A stretch of DNA of 64,000 nt from Oscillospiraceae bacterium (GCA_021770845.1 JAETQF010000005.1:96160-160159), one strand, 5' to 3'. Numbered from the stretch's first letter, positions 8,037-17,275 are shown. Numbers and translations are program-made. Notes: a model not told the origin generated them from the letters alone.

Positions 8037-8116
8037 GGGAGGGGCTTGCCCCTCCCGTGGGTATGGTTTTCACCGCGTTCCATATGACGGCGGGCGGGGC
8101 AAGCCCCGCCCCTACA
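8033..8116. repeat. GTAGGG-type palindromic repeat between DUF1667 and glpK
   Basis: It starts GTAGGGGAGGGGCTTGCCCC and ends GGGGCAAGCCCCGCCCCTAC, an outer inverted repeat with inner palindromes at each end. The first 20 or so bases are the same as in the copy at 32111-32240. It supplies the stop codon of the DUF1667 gene. Confidence 0.85.
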
Positions 8117-8140
8117 TAATCGAGTGGGAGGTATCGTGAA

Positions 8141-9628
8141 ATGTCCGGCAAATACATCCTCGCCCTGGATCAGGGCACCACCAGCTCCCGGGTGATCCTG
8201 TTCGACCGGGATCAGAACATTTTAGGGGTGAGCCAGAAGGAGTTTACCCAGTATTACCCCCACGAGGGCTGGGTGGAGCACGACGCCATGGAGATCTGGT
8301 CGTCCCAGTACGCCACCATGATGGAGGTGGTGGCCCAGTCCGGCGTGGCCCCGGAGGACATCGCCGGCATTGGCATCACCAACCAGCGGGAAACCACCAT
8401 CCTGTGGGATAAGGAGACGGGCCGGCCCGTCTGCAACGCCATCGTGTGGCAGTGCCGCCGGACGGCGCCCATTGTGGATCAGCTGCTGGCCGACGGTTTA
8501 GGGGATCACATCCGGGAGACCACCGGCCTGATCCCCGACGCCTATTTCTCCGCCACCAAGATCAAGTGGATCCTGGATCACGTGGAGGGGGCCCGGGAGA
8601 AGGCCCGGCGGGGGGAGATCCTGTTCGGCACCGTGGACAGCTGGCTGGTGTGGAAGCTCACCGGCGGGGCGGCCCACGTCACCGACGTGACCAACGCCTC
8701 CCGCACCATGTTGTTTGACATCCACAAGCTGGACTGGGACGAGACGCTGCTCAACGCCCTGGACATCCCCCGGGCCATGCTGCCCAAGGTCTGCTCCTCC
8801 AGCGAGATCTACGGCTACGCCGACATTCAGGGGGTGCGGGTGCCTATCGCGGGCATCGCCGGGGATCAGCAGGCGGCCCTGTTCGGCCAGACCTGCTTCC
8901 AGCCCGGGGACGCCAAGAATACCTACGGCACCGGCTGCTTCCTGCTGATGAACACCGGGGAGAAGCCCTGTGAGAGCAAAAACGGCCTGCTCACCACCAT
9001 CGCCATCGGTCTCAATGGGAAGGTGCAGTACGCCCTGGAGGGCTCCGTGTTCGTGGGCGGGGCGGTGATCCAGTGGCTGCGGGACGAGCTGCGCTTCTTC
9101 ACCGATTCCAGCGACGCGGAGTATTACGCCCAGAAGGTGCCGGACAACGGCGGGGTGTACCTGGTGCCCGCCTTTACCGGCTTAGGCGCGCCCTATTGGG
9201 ATATGTACGCCCGGGGGACCATCGTGGGCCTCACCCGGGGCACCAAGCGGGAGCACATCATCCGGGCCGCCCAGGAGTCCATCGCCTATCAGGTGGCGGA
9301 TCTGGTGGGGGCCATGGAGGCGGACACCGGCCTGCCCCTCAGCGCCCTGAAGGCGGACGGCGGGGCCAGCCGGGATCGGTTCCTCATGCAGTTCCAGGCA
9401 GACATCGTGGGCCGGGAGGTGCGCCGGCCCGCCATCCGGGAGACCACCGCCCTGGGGGCGGCGTACTTAGCGGGGCTGGCCACCGGCGTGTGGAGCGGCA
9501 CGGACGAGATCAAGCGCCTTTGGATGTGCGACAACAGCTTCCAGCCCGCCATGGCCCCGGAGGAGCGGGAGCGGCTGCTGTCCGGCTGGCACCGGGCGGT
9601 GGGCCGCAGCCGGGACTGGGCGCGGTAG
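8141..9628 (+). CDS. glpK: Glycerol kinase
   Basis: A 495-residue FGGY-family kinase that phosphorylates glycerol to sn-glycerol-3-phosphate with ATP. Visible marks are [10 protein letters not shown] near the N-terminus, [21 protein letters not shown] and the ATPase-fold segment [12 protein letters not shown]. Length is normal. ATG 8141 follows GGGAGG. It closes the glp operon and supplies the inducer for GlpP. The segment before [11 protein letters not shown] (about residues 220-240) has no His where many Gram-positive glycerol kinases carry the HPr-phosphorylated His, so direct PTS activation may be missing. That point needs an alignment. Confidence 0.95.
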   Translation: MSGKYILALDQGTTSSRVILFDRDQNILGVSQKEFTQYYPHEGWVEHDAMEIWSSQYATMMEVVAQSGVAPEDIAGIGITNQRETTILWDKETGRPVCNAIVWQCRRTAPIVDQLLADGLGDHIRETTGLIPDAYFSATKIKWILDHVEGAREKARRGEILFGTVDSWLVWKLTGGAAHVTDVTNASRTMLFDIHKLDWDETLLNALDIPRAMLPKVCSSSEIYGYADIQGVRVPIAGIAGDQQAALFGQTCFQPGDAKNTYGTGCFLLMNTGEKPCESKNGLLTTIAIGLNGKVQYALEGSVFVGGAVIQWLRDELRFFTDSSDAEYYAQKVPDNGGVYLVPAFTGLGAPYWDMYARGTIVGLTRGTKREHIIRAAQESIAYQVADLVGAMEADTGLPLSALKADGGASRDRFLMQFQADIVGREVRRPAIRETTALGAAYLAGLATGVWSGTDEIKRLWMCDNSFQPAMAPEERERLLSGWHRAVGRSRDWAR

Positions 9629-9653
9629 TACTTTTTCTCGAGAGAAAAAGTAC
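9628..9653. repeat. CTTTTTCTC hairpin repeat after glpK
   Basis: Perfect 12-bp arms (9628-9639 and 9642-9653) read GTACTTTTTCTC and its complement, followed by CAAAAGG. The same hairpin type recurs at 14830, 16006 and 59721. There is no clean T-run, so it is not a standard terminator, though it may end the glp transcript. Confidence 0.75.
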
Positions 9654-9747
9654 CAAAAGGGTCTTAGACCCGCGAGCTTGAAACCGTTACCGCCGTGGGC
9701 AATCCAGGAGACGTTCTACGTCGGCAACGGTACGAGCCGGTCAAGAC

Positions 9748-9780
9748 AAAAAGCAGCCCCCCGGCAAAGCCGGGGGGCTG
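9748..9780 (-). terminator. Terminator of the chemoreceptor gene
   Basis: A 12-bp GC stem (9769-9780 with 9754-9765) followed on the minus strand by GCTTTTT. It lies just beyond the chemoreceptor stop. Confidence 0.85.
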
Positions 9781-9796
9781 TCTGTTATGTTATCTG

Positions 9797-11473
9797 TTAT
9801 CGGATACCGGCGGGGATGTGGCCGCCGTTCTTCAGGCGGAACTTCTTCGTCTCGTCCTCCAGCAGGTGCACCTGCTCGAACAGCTCGGTGCTGACGGCGG
9901 CGGATTCCTCGCTGCTGGCGGAGTTGGTCTGCACCACGGAGGAGATCTGCCCGATGCCCTCGGACACCTGGGACAGGGACTCGGCCTCCTGGTGGACGGC
10001 GTCGGTGATGGAGTGGATGGCCTTGTCGGACTGCACCACCAGCTCCAGCGCCGCCTTCAGGGACTGGGACACCTCGCCCACGATCCGGCTGCCCCGTTCA
10101 GTGGACTGGACGGAGTTCTCAATGAGATCCTTGGTGGCCTTGGCCGCCTCGTCGGACTTGGAGGCCAGGTTGCGGACCTCGTCCGCCACCACGGCGAAGC
10201 CCTTGCCCGCCGAGCCGGCCCGGGCGGCCTCCACCGCCGCGTTCAGGGCCAGGATATTGGTTTGGAAGGCGATATCCTCAATGGTGGCGATGATCCGGCC
10301 GATCTGCTCGGAGGAGTCCGCGATGTCCGCCATGGCGGCCACCATCTCCTCCATCTGCTTGCTGCTGAGGGTGACCTGCTCGCTGGTGAGCTTGGCGCTC
10401 TTTTGGGCGTTGGCGGCGGCCTCCACGTTGCGGCTGGCGCTCTTGGACAGGTCGTCCACCGTGGCGTACAGCTCCTGCACCGCGCTGGCCTGCTCCGTGG
10501 CCCCCTGGGCCAGGGCCTGGGCCCCGCTGGACAGCTGCTCGGCGTGGTTGGCCACCCGCTGCTCCGCCTGGACGATGCTGCCCATGGCGCCGGAGATGGA
10601 CACGGTAAAGCGATCCAGCGCCTCCTCAATGGACTGGAAGTCGCCGATGTACCGGGCGGAGGTGGACACGTCGAAATTGCCCCGGGACAGCTCGGACATC
10701 ACCCGGTCAATGTCCTCCACGTATTCCTTGACGCGGCCCATGGACTCCTCCAGGGTCAGGGCCAGCTGGCCCAGCTCGTTTTTGGAGCGGTAGCCCAGAT
10801 CCAGGTTGAGGTGGCCCTCCTGGAGGGGCTGAACCCGCTGGGTGATCTGCACCAGAGGCTTGATGACATACCGCAGCACATAGACCACCAGGCTGATCAG
10901 GGCCACCAGGGCCAGCACCAGGCAGATCACGGTGGAAAAGTGCATAAAGGCGATGGTGCTGTTCATCGTCTCCGTGCACTCGCTGCTCAGGGCGGTGCCC
11001 CGCTCCACCACCTTGTCCAGCAGGCCCACCAGGGTGGTGAGGTTGGCCTGGATCGTCTCCTGATAATACTGCTGGGCGGTGGTGCGGCTGTTGGAATACA
11101 GCCCCAGGGCGGTGCCCGCGGAGGCGTGGAGCTCCTTGTGGAGGGGCTCGATCTGGGTGCGCAGGGCCTCGATCTGGCTGTCCGGCAGGTTCAGATCGGA
11201 GTAGAGCCACTTGCCCAGCACGCAGCTGGTGTGATCCATGCTGCCGGTGAACTCGGTGCCGGAGTACAGGGCGTTGCTCAGGTTGGCTGACCACTTGTAG
11301 TGGGCGGTCTCCGCCTGCTGCACCTGGCTGAGCACATTGGCGGCCCGGACGCTTTCATCCTGGGTGGCCTCAATGCGGAGAATATTCATGGTAGTGATGC
11401 CGCTGAACAGGAAGATGGCCACGATGGCGCAGACGACGCGGATGCTGACGGAGCGTTTGATACTGGTACCCAT
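9797..11473 (-). CDS. Methyl-accepting chemotaxis protein with an extracytoplasmic CZB-like domain
   Basis: A 558-residue chemoreceptor. Membrane spans at about 11-32 and 177-200 enclose a sensory domain. In it, residues 58-116 carry a His (58), the CVLGKWLY segment (Cys84) and H112xxxH116, the pattern of the chemoreceptor zinc-binding (CZB) domain. HAMP linkers follow (about 200-330), then the cytoplasmic signalling region with its conserved hairpin tip. CZB domains usually sit in the cytoplasm, so an outside placement is less common and suggests zinc or redox sensing at the surface. ATG 11473 with AAGGAGGA fits better than an upstream in-frame start at 11503. No che genes are nearby. Confidence 0.85.
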   Translation of the reverse strand: MGTSIKRSVSIRVVCAIVAIFLFSGITTMNILRIEATQDESVRAANVLSQVQQAETAHYKWSANLSNALYSGTEFTGSMDHTSCVLGKWLYSDLNLPDSQIEALRTQIEPLHKELHASAGTALGLYSNSRTTAQQYYQETIQANLTTLVGLLDKVVERGTALSSECTETMNSTIAFMHFSTVICLVLALVALISLVVYVLRYVIKPLVQITQRVQPLQEGHLNLDLGYRSKNELGQLALTLEESMGRVKEYVEDIDRVMSELSRGNFDVSTSARYIGDFQSIEEALDRFTVSISGAMGSIVQAEQRVANHAEQLSSGAQALAQGATEQASAVQELYATVDDLSKSASRNVEAAANAQKSAKLTSEQVTLSSKQMEEMVAAMADIADSSEQIGRIIATIEDIAFQTNILALNAAVEAARAGSAGKGFAVVADEVRNLASKSDEAAKATKDLIENSVQSTERGSRIVGEVSQSLKAALELVVQSDKAIHSITDAVHQEAESLSQVSEGIGQISSVVQTNSASSEESAAVSTELFEQVHLLEDETKKFRLKNGGHIPAGIR

Positions 11474-11580
11474 GGGATAGGTCCTCCTTCTCGCTTTTTT
11501 CAAGGGCTTCGGGGGAGCGGCGCAGGGCCTATCCCCCCGCCGCGGCAGGCGCGGCAGGCTGTTGGGCAGATTACATACTT

Positions 11581-11609
11581 ATTTTAGCACAGCGCCCAGG
11601 CGTATGCAA
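11581..11609 (-). promoter_or_regulatory. Promoter of the chemoreceptor gene
   Basis: Minus-strand TTGCAT (11604-11609), 17-bp spacer and TAAAAT (11581-11586) with TGC before the -10. The rest of the 11474-11757 gap holds a possible extended -10 (TGGTATCAT, 11722-11730) for the divergent XRE gene. Confidence 0.6.
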
Positions 11610-11757
11610 GAATTTTGTGGAGGGGATCGTATTTTTTCCAGGACTCCCTGTTCCCGGCTTCCCCGCAACCTGGGGTTGACAAAAAAATAACCCGCGATTG
11701 GTGGCGGGCGGGGGCGTTTCATGGTATCATAGGGCCAAAAGAAAGGAGGCGGAGCCC

Positions 11758-13011
11758 ATGACGGTGGGACAGCGGATCGCGCAGAAGCGCAGGGAGCTGG
11801 GCCTGTCCCAGGAGGGGCTGGGGGAGAAGCTGGGGGTGTCCCGGCAGGCCATCTATAAATGGGAGTCGGACGCCGCCCTCCCGGAGATCGAGAAGCTGGT
11901 GAACCTGAGCCGGGAGTTTTCCGTGTCGGTGGACTGGCTTTTAGGCGAGGAGGACGGGGCTCCGGAGCGTCCCGAGCTGACGGCGGAGCAGCTGCGCATG
12001 GTGGAGGAGATCGTGGGGCGGTATCTGGACGCCCGGCCCGCCGCCGTCCCGCAGAAGGCGGAACCGGAGGAGGGCGGGGAATCGGAACACCCGGAGCCCG
12101 AAACGTCCAACCGCCGCCGGCGGTGGATTGCGGCGGCGCTGGTGCTCATCGGGGTGTTCGCCAGCCTGTTCATCCGGCTGGAGCAGATGCGGCAGGAGAA
12201 CCAGGGCCTGCAAATGGCGATGGAAGGGATGCTCTCCGATGTGAACAGCGAGATCTACGCCATCACCCGCCGGGTGGAGGAGGTGCTCCAGAGCCAGAAC
12301 GCCCTGACGGCGGAGCAGAGCGCCCAGGTGGTGGATCTGGATTACAGGGCCAACACCGTCACCATCGAGGCAAGGGTGGTGCCCCGCACCTATGTGGAGG
12401 GCGTCACAGCGCAGTTCGCTGTGGTGAGCGGCGGGGAGACGGTCAACGTGACCGGGGAGCTGGAGGAGAACCACGCCTTCACCGCCCGGATCACCGCCCC
12501 CCTTACCGATCAGATCACGGTGTCCGCGGCCTTGCTCAACGGGGAACAGCGGCAGACCCAGGTGCTGGCGGAATTCACCGACCTGTATAACCGGAGCTTT
12601 TCCGGCGTCGCCCCCATGGGCGGAGTGTCCCGGGCCACCAAAGTCCCGTGGACTTCGGCGCTGCGGGTTCCCATACATCGGGTGGAGGTGTATACCTGGA
12701 ACGGAGGGCTGGACGACGCCCCGGATCTGGCCAGCGTGCGGGTGGGCATATTCCAGGATCAGAAGCTGATGGCGTGGCTGACCGAGGAGGGGGAGGGGCC
12801 CAAGCCCACGGGAGAGCGCCGGTTCTTCCGGCTGGAGGAGGAGACGATCTGGATGGAGGCGGGCCACATCTACTGCATCGCTGCCGTGGTGGAGGACGAG
12901 GCGGGCCGGAAATGGGTGGAACCGGAAAACGACGTCTATACCGTAACGGAGGACGGAATGAAGAAGCAGAGGGTGGAACTCAGCCGGGATCCGGCGGACT
13001 GGGAGTATTGA
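11758..13011 (+). CDS. Membrane-anchored XRE-family regulator
   Basis: A 417-residue protein. Residues 4-62 form an XRE-type helix-turn-helix ([20 protein letters not shown]) and a single membrane span lies at about 123-139. A short coiled region follows, then about 260 residues of predicted extracytoplasmic beta-rich sequence with no named domain that I recognise. The layout suggests that the outer part senses an envelope signal and the cytoplasmic part binds DNA. ATG 11758 follows AAAGGAGGCGGAGCCC. It stands alone between the divergent chemoreceptor and a strong terminator. Ligand and targets are unknown. Confidence 0.75.
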   Translation: MTVGQRIAQKRRELGLSQEGLGEKLGVSRQAIYKWESDAALPEIEKLVNLSREFSVSVDWLLGEEDGAPERPELTAEQLRMVEEIVGRYLDARPAAVPQKAEPEEGGESEHPEPETSNRRRRWIAAALVLIGVFASLFIRLEQMRQENQGLQMAMEGMLSDVNSEIYAITRRVEEVLQSQNALTAEQSAQVVDLDYRANTVTIEARVVPRTYVEGVTAQFAVVSGGETVNVTGELEENHAFTARITAPLTDQITVSAALLNGEQRQTQVLAEFTDLYNRSFSGVAPMGGVSRATKVPWTSALRVPIHRVEVYTWNGGLDDAPDLASVRVGIFQDQKLMAWLTEEGEGPKPTGERRFFRLEEETIWMEAGHIYCIAAVVEDEAGRKWVEPENDVYTVTEDGMKKQRVELSRDPADWEY

Positions 13012-13022
13012 ACGAAGCGCAG

Positions 13023-13059
13023 GCGGGGCCGGGGAATTTTCCTCCGGCCCCGCATTTTT
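13023..13059 (+). terminator. Terminator of the XRE regulator gene
   Basis: A 10-bp GC stem (13023-13032 with 13044-13053) followed by ATTTTT. Confidence 0.85.
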
Positions 13060-13073
13060 GTGCGCTTCTTCCC

Positions 13074-13102
13074 TTGACTGCCGCTTCCGGCGGGCGTAAA
13101 AT
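13074..13102 (+). promoter_or_regulatory. Promoter of pyrG
   Basis: TTGACT (13074-13079), 17-bp spacer and TAAAAT (13097-13102), giving a leader of about 90 bases. I see no terminator between this promoter and pyrG, so the CTP-dependent leader attenuation known from Bacillus is not obvious. Confidence 0.65.
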
Positions 13103-13202
13103 AAACCGTCTGAAATTGGATAAACGGGCAGGCCGGACAAGGGCGTCCGGGCAGATGGGGTTGAGGCAAGGGGGCCGCACCTGCCCCATGGGAGGAATTC
13201 TT

Positions 13203-14804
13203 ATGGCAACGGGCACGAAATTCATCTTTGTCACCGGCGGCGTGGTGTCCGGCCTGGGCAAGGGCATCACGGCGGCGTCCCTGGGGCGGCTGCTGAAGCA
13301 GCGGGGGCTGCGGGTGCGGGTGCAGAAGCTGGATCCCTACCTCAACGTGGATCCGGGCACCATGTCCCCCTACCAGCACGGGGAGGTGTTCGTCACCGAC
13401 GACGGGGCGGAGACCGACCTGGATCTGGGCCACTATGAGCGGTTCATCGACGAAAATCTGACCTTCAACTCCTCCGTGTCCTCCGGCAAGGTGTACTGGA
13501 ATGTGCTGAACCGGGAGCGGGCGGGGGACTACCTGGGGGGCACGGTGCAGATCATCCCCCACATCACCGACGAGATCAAGCGGCACATCTACTCCCTGGA
13601 GGGGGAGGACGTGGACGTAGCCATCGTGGAGATCGGCGGCACCGTGGGCGATATCGAGTCCCAGCCCTTCCTGGAGGCCATCCGGCAGGTGGCCGCCGAG
13701 CGGGGGCGGCAGAACGTGATGTTTATCCATGTCTCGCTGATCGTGTCCATCCCCGGCTCCGGGGAGCTGAAGTCCAAGCCCACCCAGCACTCCGCCAAGG
13801 AGCTGCTGTCCCTGGGTATTCAGCCGGACGTGATCATGTGCCGCAGCGACGCTCCCATCCCCCGGGAGATTCTGGACAAGATCTCCCTGTTCTGCAACAT
13901 CCCCCGGGATCACGCCATCCCCAACCTGACGGCGGAGCTGCTGTACGAGGTGCCGCTGATGCTGGAGCGGGAGGGGCTGGCCGACGTGGTGGTGCGGCGC
14001 TTAGGGCTGATCTGCCACGCGCCGGATCTCACCGAGTGGGCCACCATGGTGCACCGGGCCAAGCACCCCACGGGGAAGGTGACCATCGCGCTGGTGGGCA
14101 AATATGTGGCCCTCCACGACGCGTACCTGTCGGTGGCGGAGGCCCTCACCCACGGGGGGATTGAGAACGGCGTGTCGGTGGACGTCCGCTGGGTGAACTC
14201 GGAGGAGGTCACGGCGGACACGGCGGACAGGCTGCTGGCGGGGGCCCAGGGGATTCTGGTGCCCGGGGGCTTTGGGAACCGGGGGATTGATGGAAAAATT
14301 GAGGCCATCCGGTACGCCCGGGAGAAGAAAATCCCCTTCCTGGGCATCTGCCTGGGGATGCAGCTGGCGGTGGTGGAGTTCGCCCGGAACGTGTGCGGGC
14401 TGACGGGGGCCCACTCGTCGGAGCTGGATCCCCAGACGCCCTATCCGGTCATCGACCTGATGCCCGACCAGGTGGGGGTGACGGCCAAGGGGGGCACCAT
14501 GCGGCTGGGCAGCTATCCCTGCCGGCTGAAGGAGGGCTCGCTGGCGGCGTCGGTGTACGGCGGGTCGGAGATCGGCGAGCGGCACCGCCACCGCTACGAG
14601 TTCAACAACAAGTACCGGGAGGCGCTGGAGGGGGCGGGGCTGTCGCTGTCCGGCCTGTCGCCCGACGGGCGGCTGGTGGAGCTCATCGAGCTGCCGGGGC
14701 ACCCCTGGTTTGCGGCGTGCCAGTTCCACCCGGAGCTGAAGTCCCGGCCCAACCGGGCGCACCCGCTGTTCCGGGAGTTTATCCGGGCCGCGGCGGCGCG
14801 GTAG
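13203..14804 (+). CDS. pyrG: CTP synthase
   Basis: A 533-residue CTP synthase, which aminates UTP to CTP with ATP and glutamine-derived ammonia. The N-terminal amidoligase domain starts [15 protein letters not shown]. The C-terminal class I glutamine amidotransferase has the nucleophile Cys383 in GICLGMQL and the partner His-Pro-Glu in FHPEL near the end. Length is normal. ATG 13203 follows GGGAGGAATTCTT. It is a single gene with its own promoter, followed by the repeat island at 14830. Confidence 0.97.
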   Translation: MATGTKFIFVTGGVVSGLGKGITAASLGRLLKQRGLRVRVQKLDPYLNVDPGTMSPYQHGEVFVTDDGAETDLDLGHYERFIDENLTFNSSVSSGKVYWNVLNRERAGDYLGGTVQIIPHITDEIKRHIYSLEGEDVDVAIVEIGGTVGDIESQPFLEAIRQVAAERGRQNVMFIHVSLIVSIPGSGELKSKPTQHSAKELLSLGIQPDVIMCRSDAPIPREILDKISLFCNIPRDHAIPNLTAELLYEVPLMLEREGLADVVVRRLGLICHAPDLTEWATMVHRAKHPTGKVTIALVGKYVALHDAYLSVAEALTHGGIENGVSVDVRWVNSEEVTADTADRLLAGAQGILVPGGFGNRGIDGKIEAIRYAREKKIPFLGICLGMQLAVVEFARNVCGLTGAHSSELDPQTPYPVIDLMPDQVGVTAKGGTMRLGSYPCRLKEGSLAASVYGGSEIGERHRHRYEFNNKYREALEGAGLSLSGLSPDGRLVELIELPGHPWFAACQFHPELKSRPNRAHPLFREFIRAAAAR

Positions 14805-14829
14805 GGCAGGGTTGCGCCCTGCCGGGGGC

Positions 14830-14857
14830 GTTCCTTTCTGCTCGTGCAGAAAGGAAC
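14830..14857. repeat. Left hairpin cap of the repeat island
   Basis: Arms 14830-14841 and 14846-14857 (GTTCCTTTCTGC and its complement) with loop TCGT. It is followed by CGAAAGACACGCTTAGGGGG, which matches in order the sequence next to the right cap at 16006-16027 read on the other strand. Confidence 0.8.
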
Positions 14858-14865
14858 CGAAAGAC

Positions 14866-14955
14866 ACGCTTAGGGGGTGGCCACCGGTTCGACTCCGGGC
14901 CAAAGGACGGCCCTGCGCTCACAGGATGGCCGCCCCCTAAGAACCCCCTTTTACG
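14866..14955 (+). repeat. Left inverted repeat of the island
   Basis: About 90 bp running from ACGCTTAGGGGGTGGCC to GAACCCCC. It is repeated in inverted orientation at 15911-15996, by eye about three quarters identical. It is itself partly palindromic (AGGGGG at one end, CCCCCT near the other). From 14956 to 15140 I see only further GC-rich sequence and no gene. Confidence 0.7.
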
Positions 14956-15140
14956 GGGGCTGTCAGATCGGTGGGTTGGGTGGTTACCCTTCCGGCGCGG
15001 AGGGGATACGGACGCGGGGGCCCCTGTCGCCGCTGCCGCTGAGGGTGCGGGTACTGAGAAGTAGGTGGGATCCACGTCAGATGCGCCTGGGTGTCGGGTG
15101 GTGCTTCACGCGGTGGGGATCGGGCGCACCCGCCCTGCTG

Positions 15141-15365
15141 CTATCCCGGTATCCTGGGATAGGGTTCCCGCACGTTGGTCAGGCCCAACAGATAATCCAC
15201 GCTGGTATTGTAGAATTTGGCCAGGGCGATTAAAACATCCGGCGGGATGATCTGCCGGCCTAATTCATATTGACTGTAGGTCTGCTGGTAGCAGTTCAAT
15301 GCCTCTGCCAGCTGTGCTTGCGTCAAATCGGAATCCTCCCGCAAATCTCGAATTCTACGGTACAT
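15141..15365 (-). CDS. Small XRE-family helix-turn-helix protein
   Basis: A 74-residue protein that is almost entirely one XRE DNA-binding domain (LTQAQLAEALNCYQQTYSQY, with LAKFYNTSVDYLLGL at the end). ATG 15365 with GAGGTGATCATC is preferred to the longer frame opening at 15419. It sits inside the repeat island, divergent from a small ribbon-helix-helix gene, with an inverted repeat between them. It is probably an autoregulator, and its base composition is more AT-rich than its surroundings. No antitoxin or phage partner is evident. Confidence 0.75.
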   Translation of the reverse strand: MYRRIRDLREDSDLTQAQLAEALNCYQQTYSQYELGRQIIPPDVLIALAKFYNTSVDYLLGLTNVREPYPRIPG

Positions 15366-15399
15366 GATGATCACCTCAGCACCAGTATAAATACAATCA

Positions 15400-15437
15400 A
15401 TTCTTGTATTTACGTTCACAAGAATATCTTGTAAAAT
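15400..15437 (+). promoter_or_regulatory. Operator and promoter between the small XRE and RHH genes
   Basis: ATTCTTG (15400-15406) and CAAGAAT (15419-15425) form an inverted repeat that overlaps a plus-strand promoter, TTTACG (15409-15414) N17 TAAAAT (15432-15437). The 91-bp gap is AT-rich. It is a good candidate site for the XRE protein. Confidence 0.55.
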
Positions 15438-15456
15438 GGGGTTGAGGTGATTGTTT

Positions 15457-15747
15457 ATGATAAGCGGCCCGAAGAAAACAATTTCTATAATCGTACCGTT
15501 GGATCTCTATGAGGAGCTGGACGCACTGGCAAAAGGCGCTTCCCATTCCCTGTCGGCCTACCTCCGGCAGGTGTTAAAGGCGCATCTGCACTATATCCAG
15601 CGGGTTTCCCCGCACCCCCCAGGCGCCAACCGAGGGAACCACCCAGGGGTTGTCCCGCACACGGGCGGCAGCACCAATGGGGAGCCCACCAGTCCAGCCC
15701 CACGCGCCGATCACTCCCCCGCCCCTCAAAATCGACGGTGCCCTTAA
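15457..15747 (+). CDS. Small ribbon-helix-helix-like protein with a repeat-derived tail
   Basis: A 96-residue frame. Residues 1-46 (KKTISIIVPLDLYEELDALA, then HSLSAYLRQVLKAHL) resemble a ribbon-helix-helix DNA-binding domain such as those of plasmid and antitoxin regulators. From about residue 50 on, the frame runs through a GC-rich direct repeat (15621-15746) and gives a Pro/Gly/Arg-rich tail with no domain character. The original C-terminus may have been replaced when the repeat arrived. ATG 15457 follows GAGGTGATTGTTT. Function unknown; probably a regulator. Confidence 0.55.
   Translation: MISGPKKTISIIVPLDLYEELDALAKGASHSLSAYLRQVLKAHLHYIQRVSPHPPGANRGNHPGVVPHTGGSTNGEPTSPAPRADHSPAPQNRRCP
15621..15746 (+). 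repeat. Direct repeat, copy 1
   Basis: It begins AGGCGCCAACCGAGGGAACC and ends near GGTGCCCTTA. Copy 2 lies 156 bp downstream. It covers the second half of the small ribbon-helix-helix frame. Confidence 0.7.
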
Positions 15748-15776
15748 CCGCACCCCGAACGTCCGGCGCACCACTT

Positions 15777-15903
15777 AGGCGCCAACCGAGGGAACCGCCT
15801 GGGTGCCGTCCCCACATACGGGCGGCAGCACCAATGGGGGAGAAGCCAGTCCAGTCTTTGCGCGCCGGTCACTCTCCCGCTCCGCAAAATCGGCGTGCCC
15901 TTG
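15777..15903 (+). repeat. Direct repeat, copy 2
   Basis: It has the same start (AGGCGCCAACCGAGGGAACC) and the same internal GGGCGGCAGCACCAATGGGG as copy 1, with scattered differences. No gene is seen between 15748 and 16075. Confidence 0.7.
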
Positions 15904-15910
15904 ACCTTAA

Positions 15911-15996
15911 CGGGGGTTCTCAGGGGGAGGCCGTCCTGAGAGCGGGGGCCCGCCCTTGGGGCCCCCGCGAACCGGCGGCCACCCCCTGAGCGTTCT
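15911..15996 (-). repeat. Right inverted repeat of the island
   Basis: Read on the minus strand it gives ACGCTCAGGGGGTGGCC...GAACCCCCGTTAAG, the counterpart of 14866-14955. Together with the two hairpins it makes the island ends symmetrical. Confidence 0.7.
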
Positions 15997-16005
15997 CTTT
16001 GGTTA

Positions 16006-16027
16006 CTTTCTCTCACGTGAGAGAAAG
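16006..16027. repeat. Right hairpin cap of the repeat island
   Basis: A perfect 22-bp palindrome with arms CTTTCTCTCAC and GTGAGAGAAAG. Read outward-in on the minus strand it is followed by TAACCAAAGAGAACGCTCAG, matching the flank of the left cap. Confidence 0.8.
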
Positions 16028-16037
16028 GCAAAAAGCA

Positions 16038-16072
16038 GCACCCCCGGTCAAACGACCGAGGGTGCGTTTTTT
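16038..16072. terminator. Bidirectional terminator next to ilvE
   Basis: A 12-bp stem with one mismatch (16038-16049 with 16054-16065). GTTTTTTT follows on the plus strand and TGCTTTTT on the minus strand. It ends ilvE. Confidence 0.8.
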
Positions 16073-16075
16073 TGC

Positions 16076-17143
16076 TCAGTCCACCGGCTCCACCCAGCCG
16101 TAGGGGTCGGGCTCGGTGCCCCACTGGATGCCGGTGAGGGTGTCGTACAGCCGCTGGGTCAGCCGGCCGATTTTGCCGCCGCTGACCTCCACCTTGGCGT
16201 TGCCCTCCGCCAGCAGGCCGATGGGGGATACCACCGCCGCCGTGCCGGTGCCCCAGGCCTCCTCTAAAGTGCCCGCCCGGGCGGCGTCAAACAGCTCCTG
16301 GGCGGAGATGAGCCGCTCCTCCACGGAGTAGCCCCAGTCCCGCAGCAGCTCCAGGCAGCTCTTGCGGGTGATGCCCGGCAGCACCGAACCGGTGAGCTCC
16401 GGCGTCACCACTGTGCCGCCGATCTTGAACATCACGTTCATGGAGCCCACTTCCTCAATATACTTCCGGTGCACGCCGTCCAGCCACAGCACCTGGGAGT
16501 AGCCCTGCTCCTCCGCCCGCTCGCCGGCGCGGATGGAGGCGGCGTAGTTGCCGCCGCACTTGGTGAAGCCCGTGCCGCCCTTGACGGCCCGCACGTCCTC
16601 GTCCTCCACGTAGATCTTCACCGGGTTGATGCCCTCGGGGTAGTAGGCCCCCACCGGGCAGCAGATCACCGCGAACAGGTAGCTGTGGGAGGCGTGGACG
16701 CCTAAACCGTTGTCGGTGGCGATGATGAAGGGGCGGATATACAGGGAGGTGCCCACCTTGTCCGGCACCCACGCCTTGTCGGCGGACACGATGGCCTTGA
16801 CGGCCTGGACGAAGTCCTCCTCCGGGATCTCGGGGATGCACAGGCGGCGGCAGGAGGAATTCATCCGCCGGGCATTCTCATAGGGGCGGAACAGCTGCAC
16901 CTTGCCCTCGGGGGTGCGGTAGGCCTTCATGCCCTCAAAGATCTCCTGGGCGTAGTGGAACACCATGCAGGACGGCTCGAAGGGCAGGGGGCCGTAGGGC
17001 ACCACCCGGGGGTCGTGCCAGCCCTGGCCCGCGTCATAGTTCATCAGGAACATATGGTCGGTGAAGGTCTTGCCGAACACCAGCGTGTCCGGGTCGGGCC
17101 GGGGCTTGGGGTTGGAATTGGGGGTAAACGAAATATCCAGCAT
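16076..17143 (-). CDS. ilvE: Branched-chain amino acid aminotransferase
   Basis: A 355-residue class IV PLP-dependent aminotransferase that interconverts Val, Leu and Ile with their 2-oxo acids. Marks are the PLP-lysine region GGTGFTKCGGNYAAS, EIFEGMKAYR and EEVGSMNVMF. Length is typical of the large bacterial/eukaryotic-type BCAT. ATG 17143 has AAGGAG upstream; the frame opens earlier at 17188, but that region holds the promoter. Single gene with its own terminator. I see no T-box in the short leader. Confidence 0.93.
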   Translation of the reverse strand: MLDISFTPNSNPKPRPDPDTLVFGKTFTDHMFLMNYDAGQGWHDPRVVPYGPLPFEPSCMVFHYAQEIFEGMKAYRTPEGKVQLFRPYENARRMNSSCRRLCIPEIPEEDFVQAVKAIVSADKAWVPDKVGTSLYIRPFIIATDNGLGVHASHSYLFAVICCPVGAYYPEGINPVKIYVEDEDVRAVKGGTGFTKCGGNYAASIRAGERAEEQGYSQVLWLDGVHRKYIEEVGSMNVMFKIGGTVVTPELTGSVLPGITRKSCLELLRDWGYSVEERLISAQELFDAARAGTLEEAWGTGTAAVVSPIGLLAEGNAKVEVSGGKIGRLTQRLYDTLTGIQWGTEPDPYGWVEPVD

Positions 17144-17190
17144 CAGGATCGGCTCCTTTTTCATCGAAGTAAATCGGTAAAACCTCACCT

Positions 17191-17219
17191 ATTATACCAG
17201 CGCCGGGGCCGGGACGCAA
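17191..17219 (-). promoter_or_regulatory. Promoter of ilvE
   Basis: Minus-strand TTGCGT (17214-17219), 17-bp spacer and TATAAT (17191-17196) preceded by TGG. Confidence 0.65.
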
Positions 17220-17275
17220 GGATCTTTTTTCCGGGGCCGGGCCGTGGCTTTTTCCGCCCCGCGCCCCAGTCCCTC

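Noticed and set aside
12648..13202. Apparent N-terminal extension of pyrG overlapping the XRE regulator gene
   Set aside because: A terminator and a promoter lie in this stretch, and CTP synthase has its normal start at 13203 with a good ribosome binding site.
15621..15903. Direct repeats considered as a CRISPR array
   Set aside because: Only two long, diverged copies with a 156-bp period; no short repeats with unique spacers and no cas genes.
17144..17275. T-box leader for ilvE
   Set aside because: The leader from the mapped promoter is only about 45 bases and lacks a T-box sequence.
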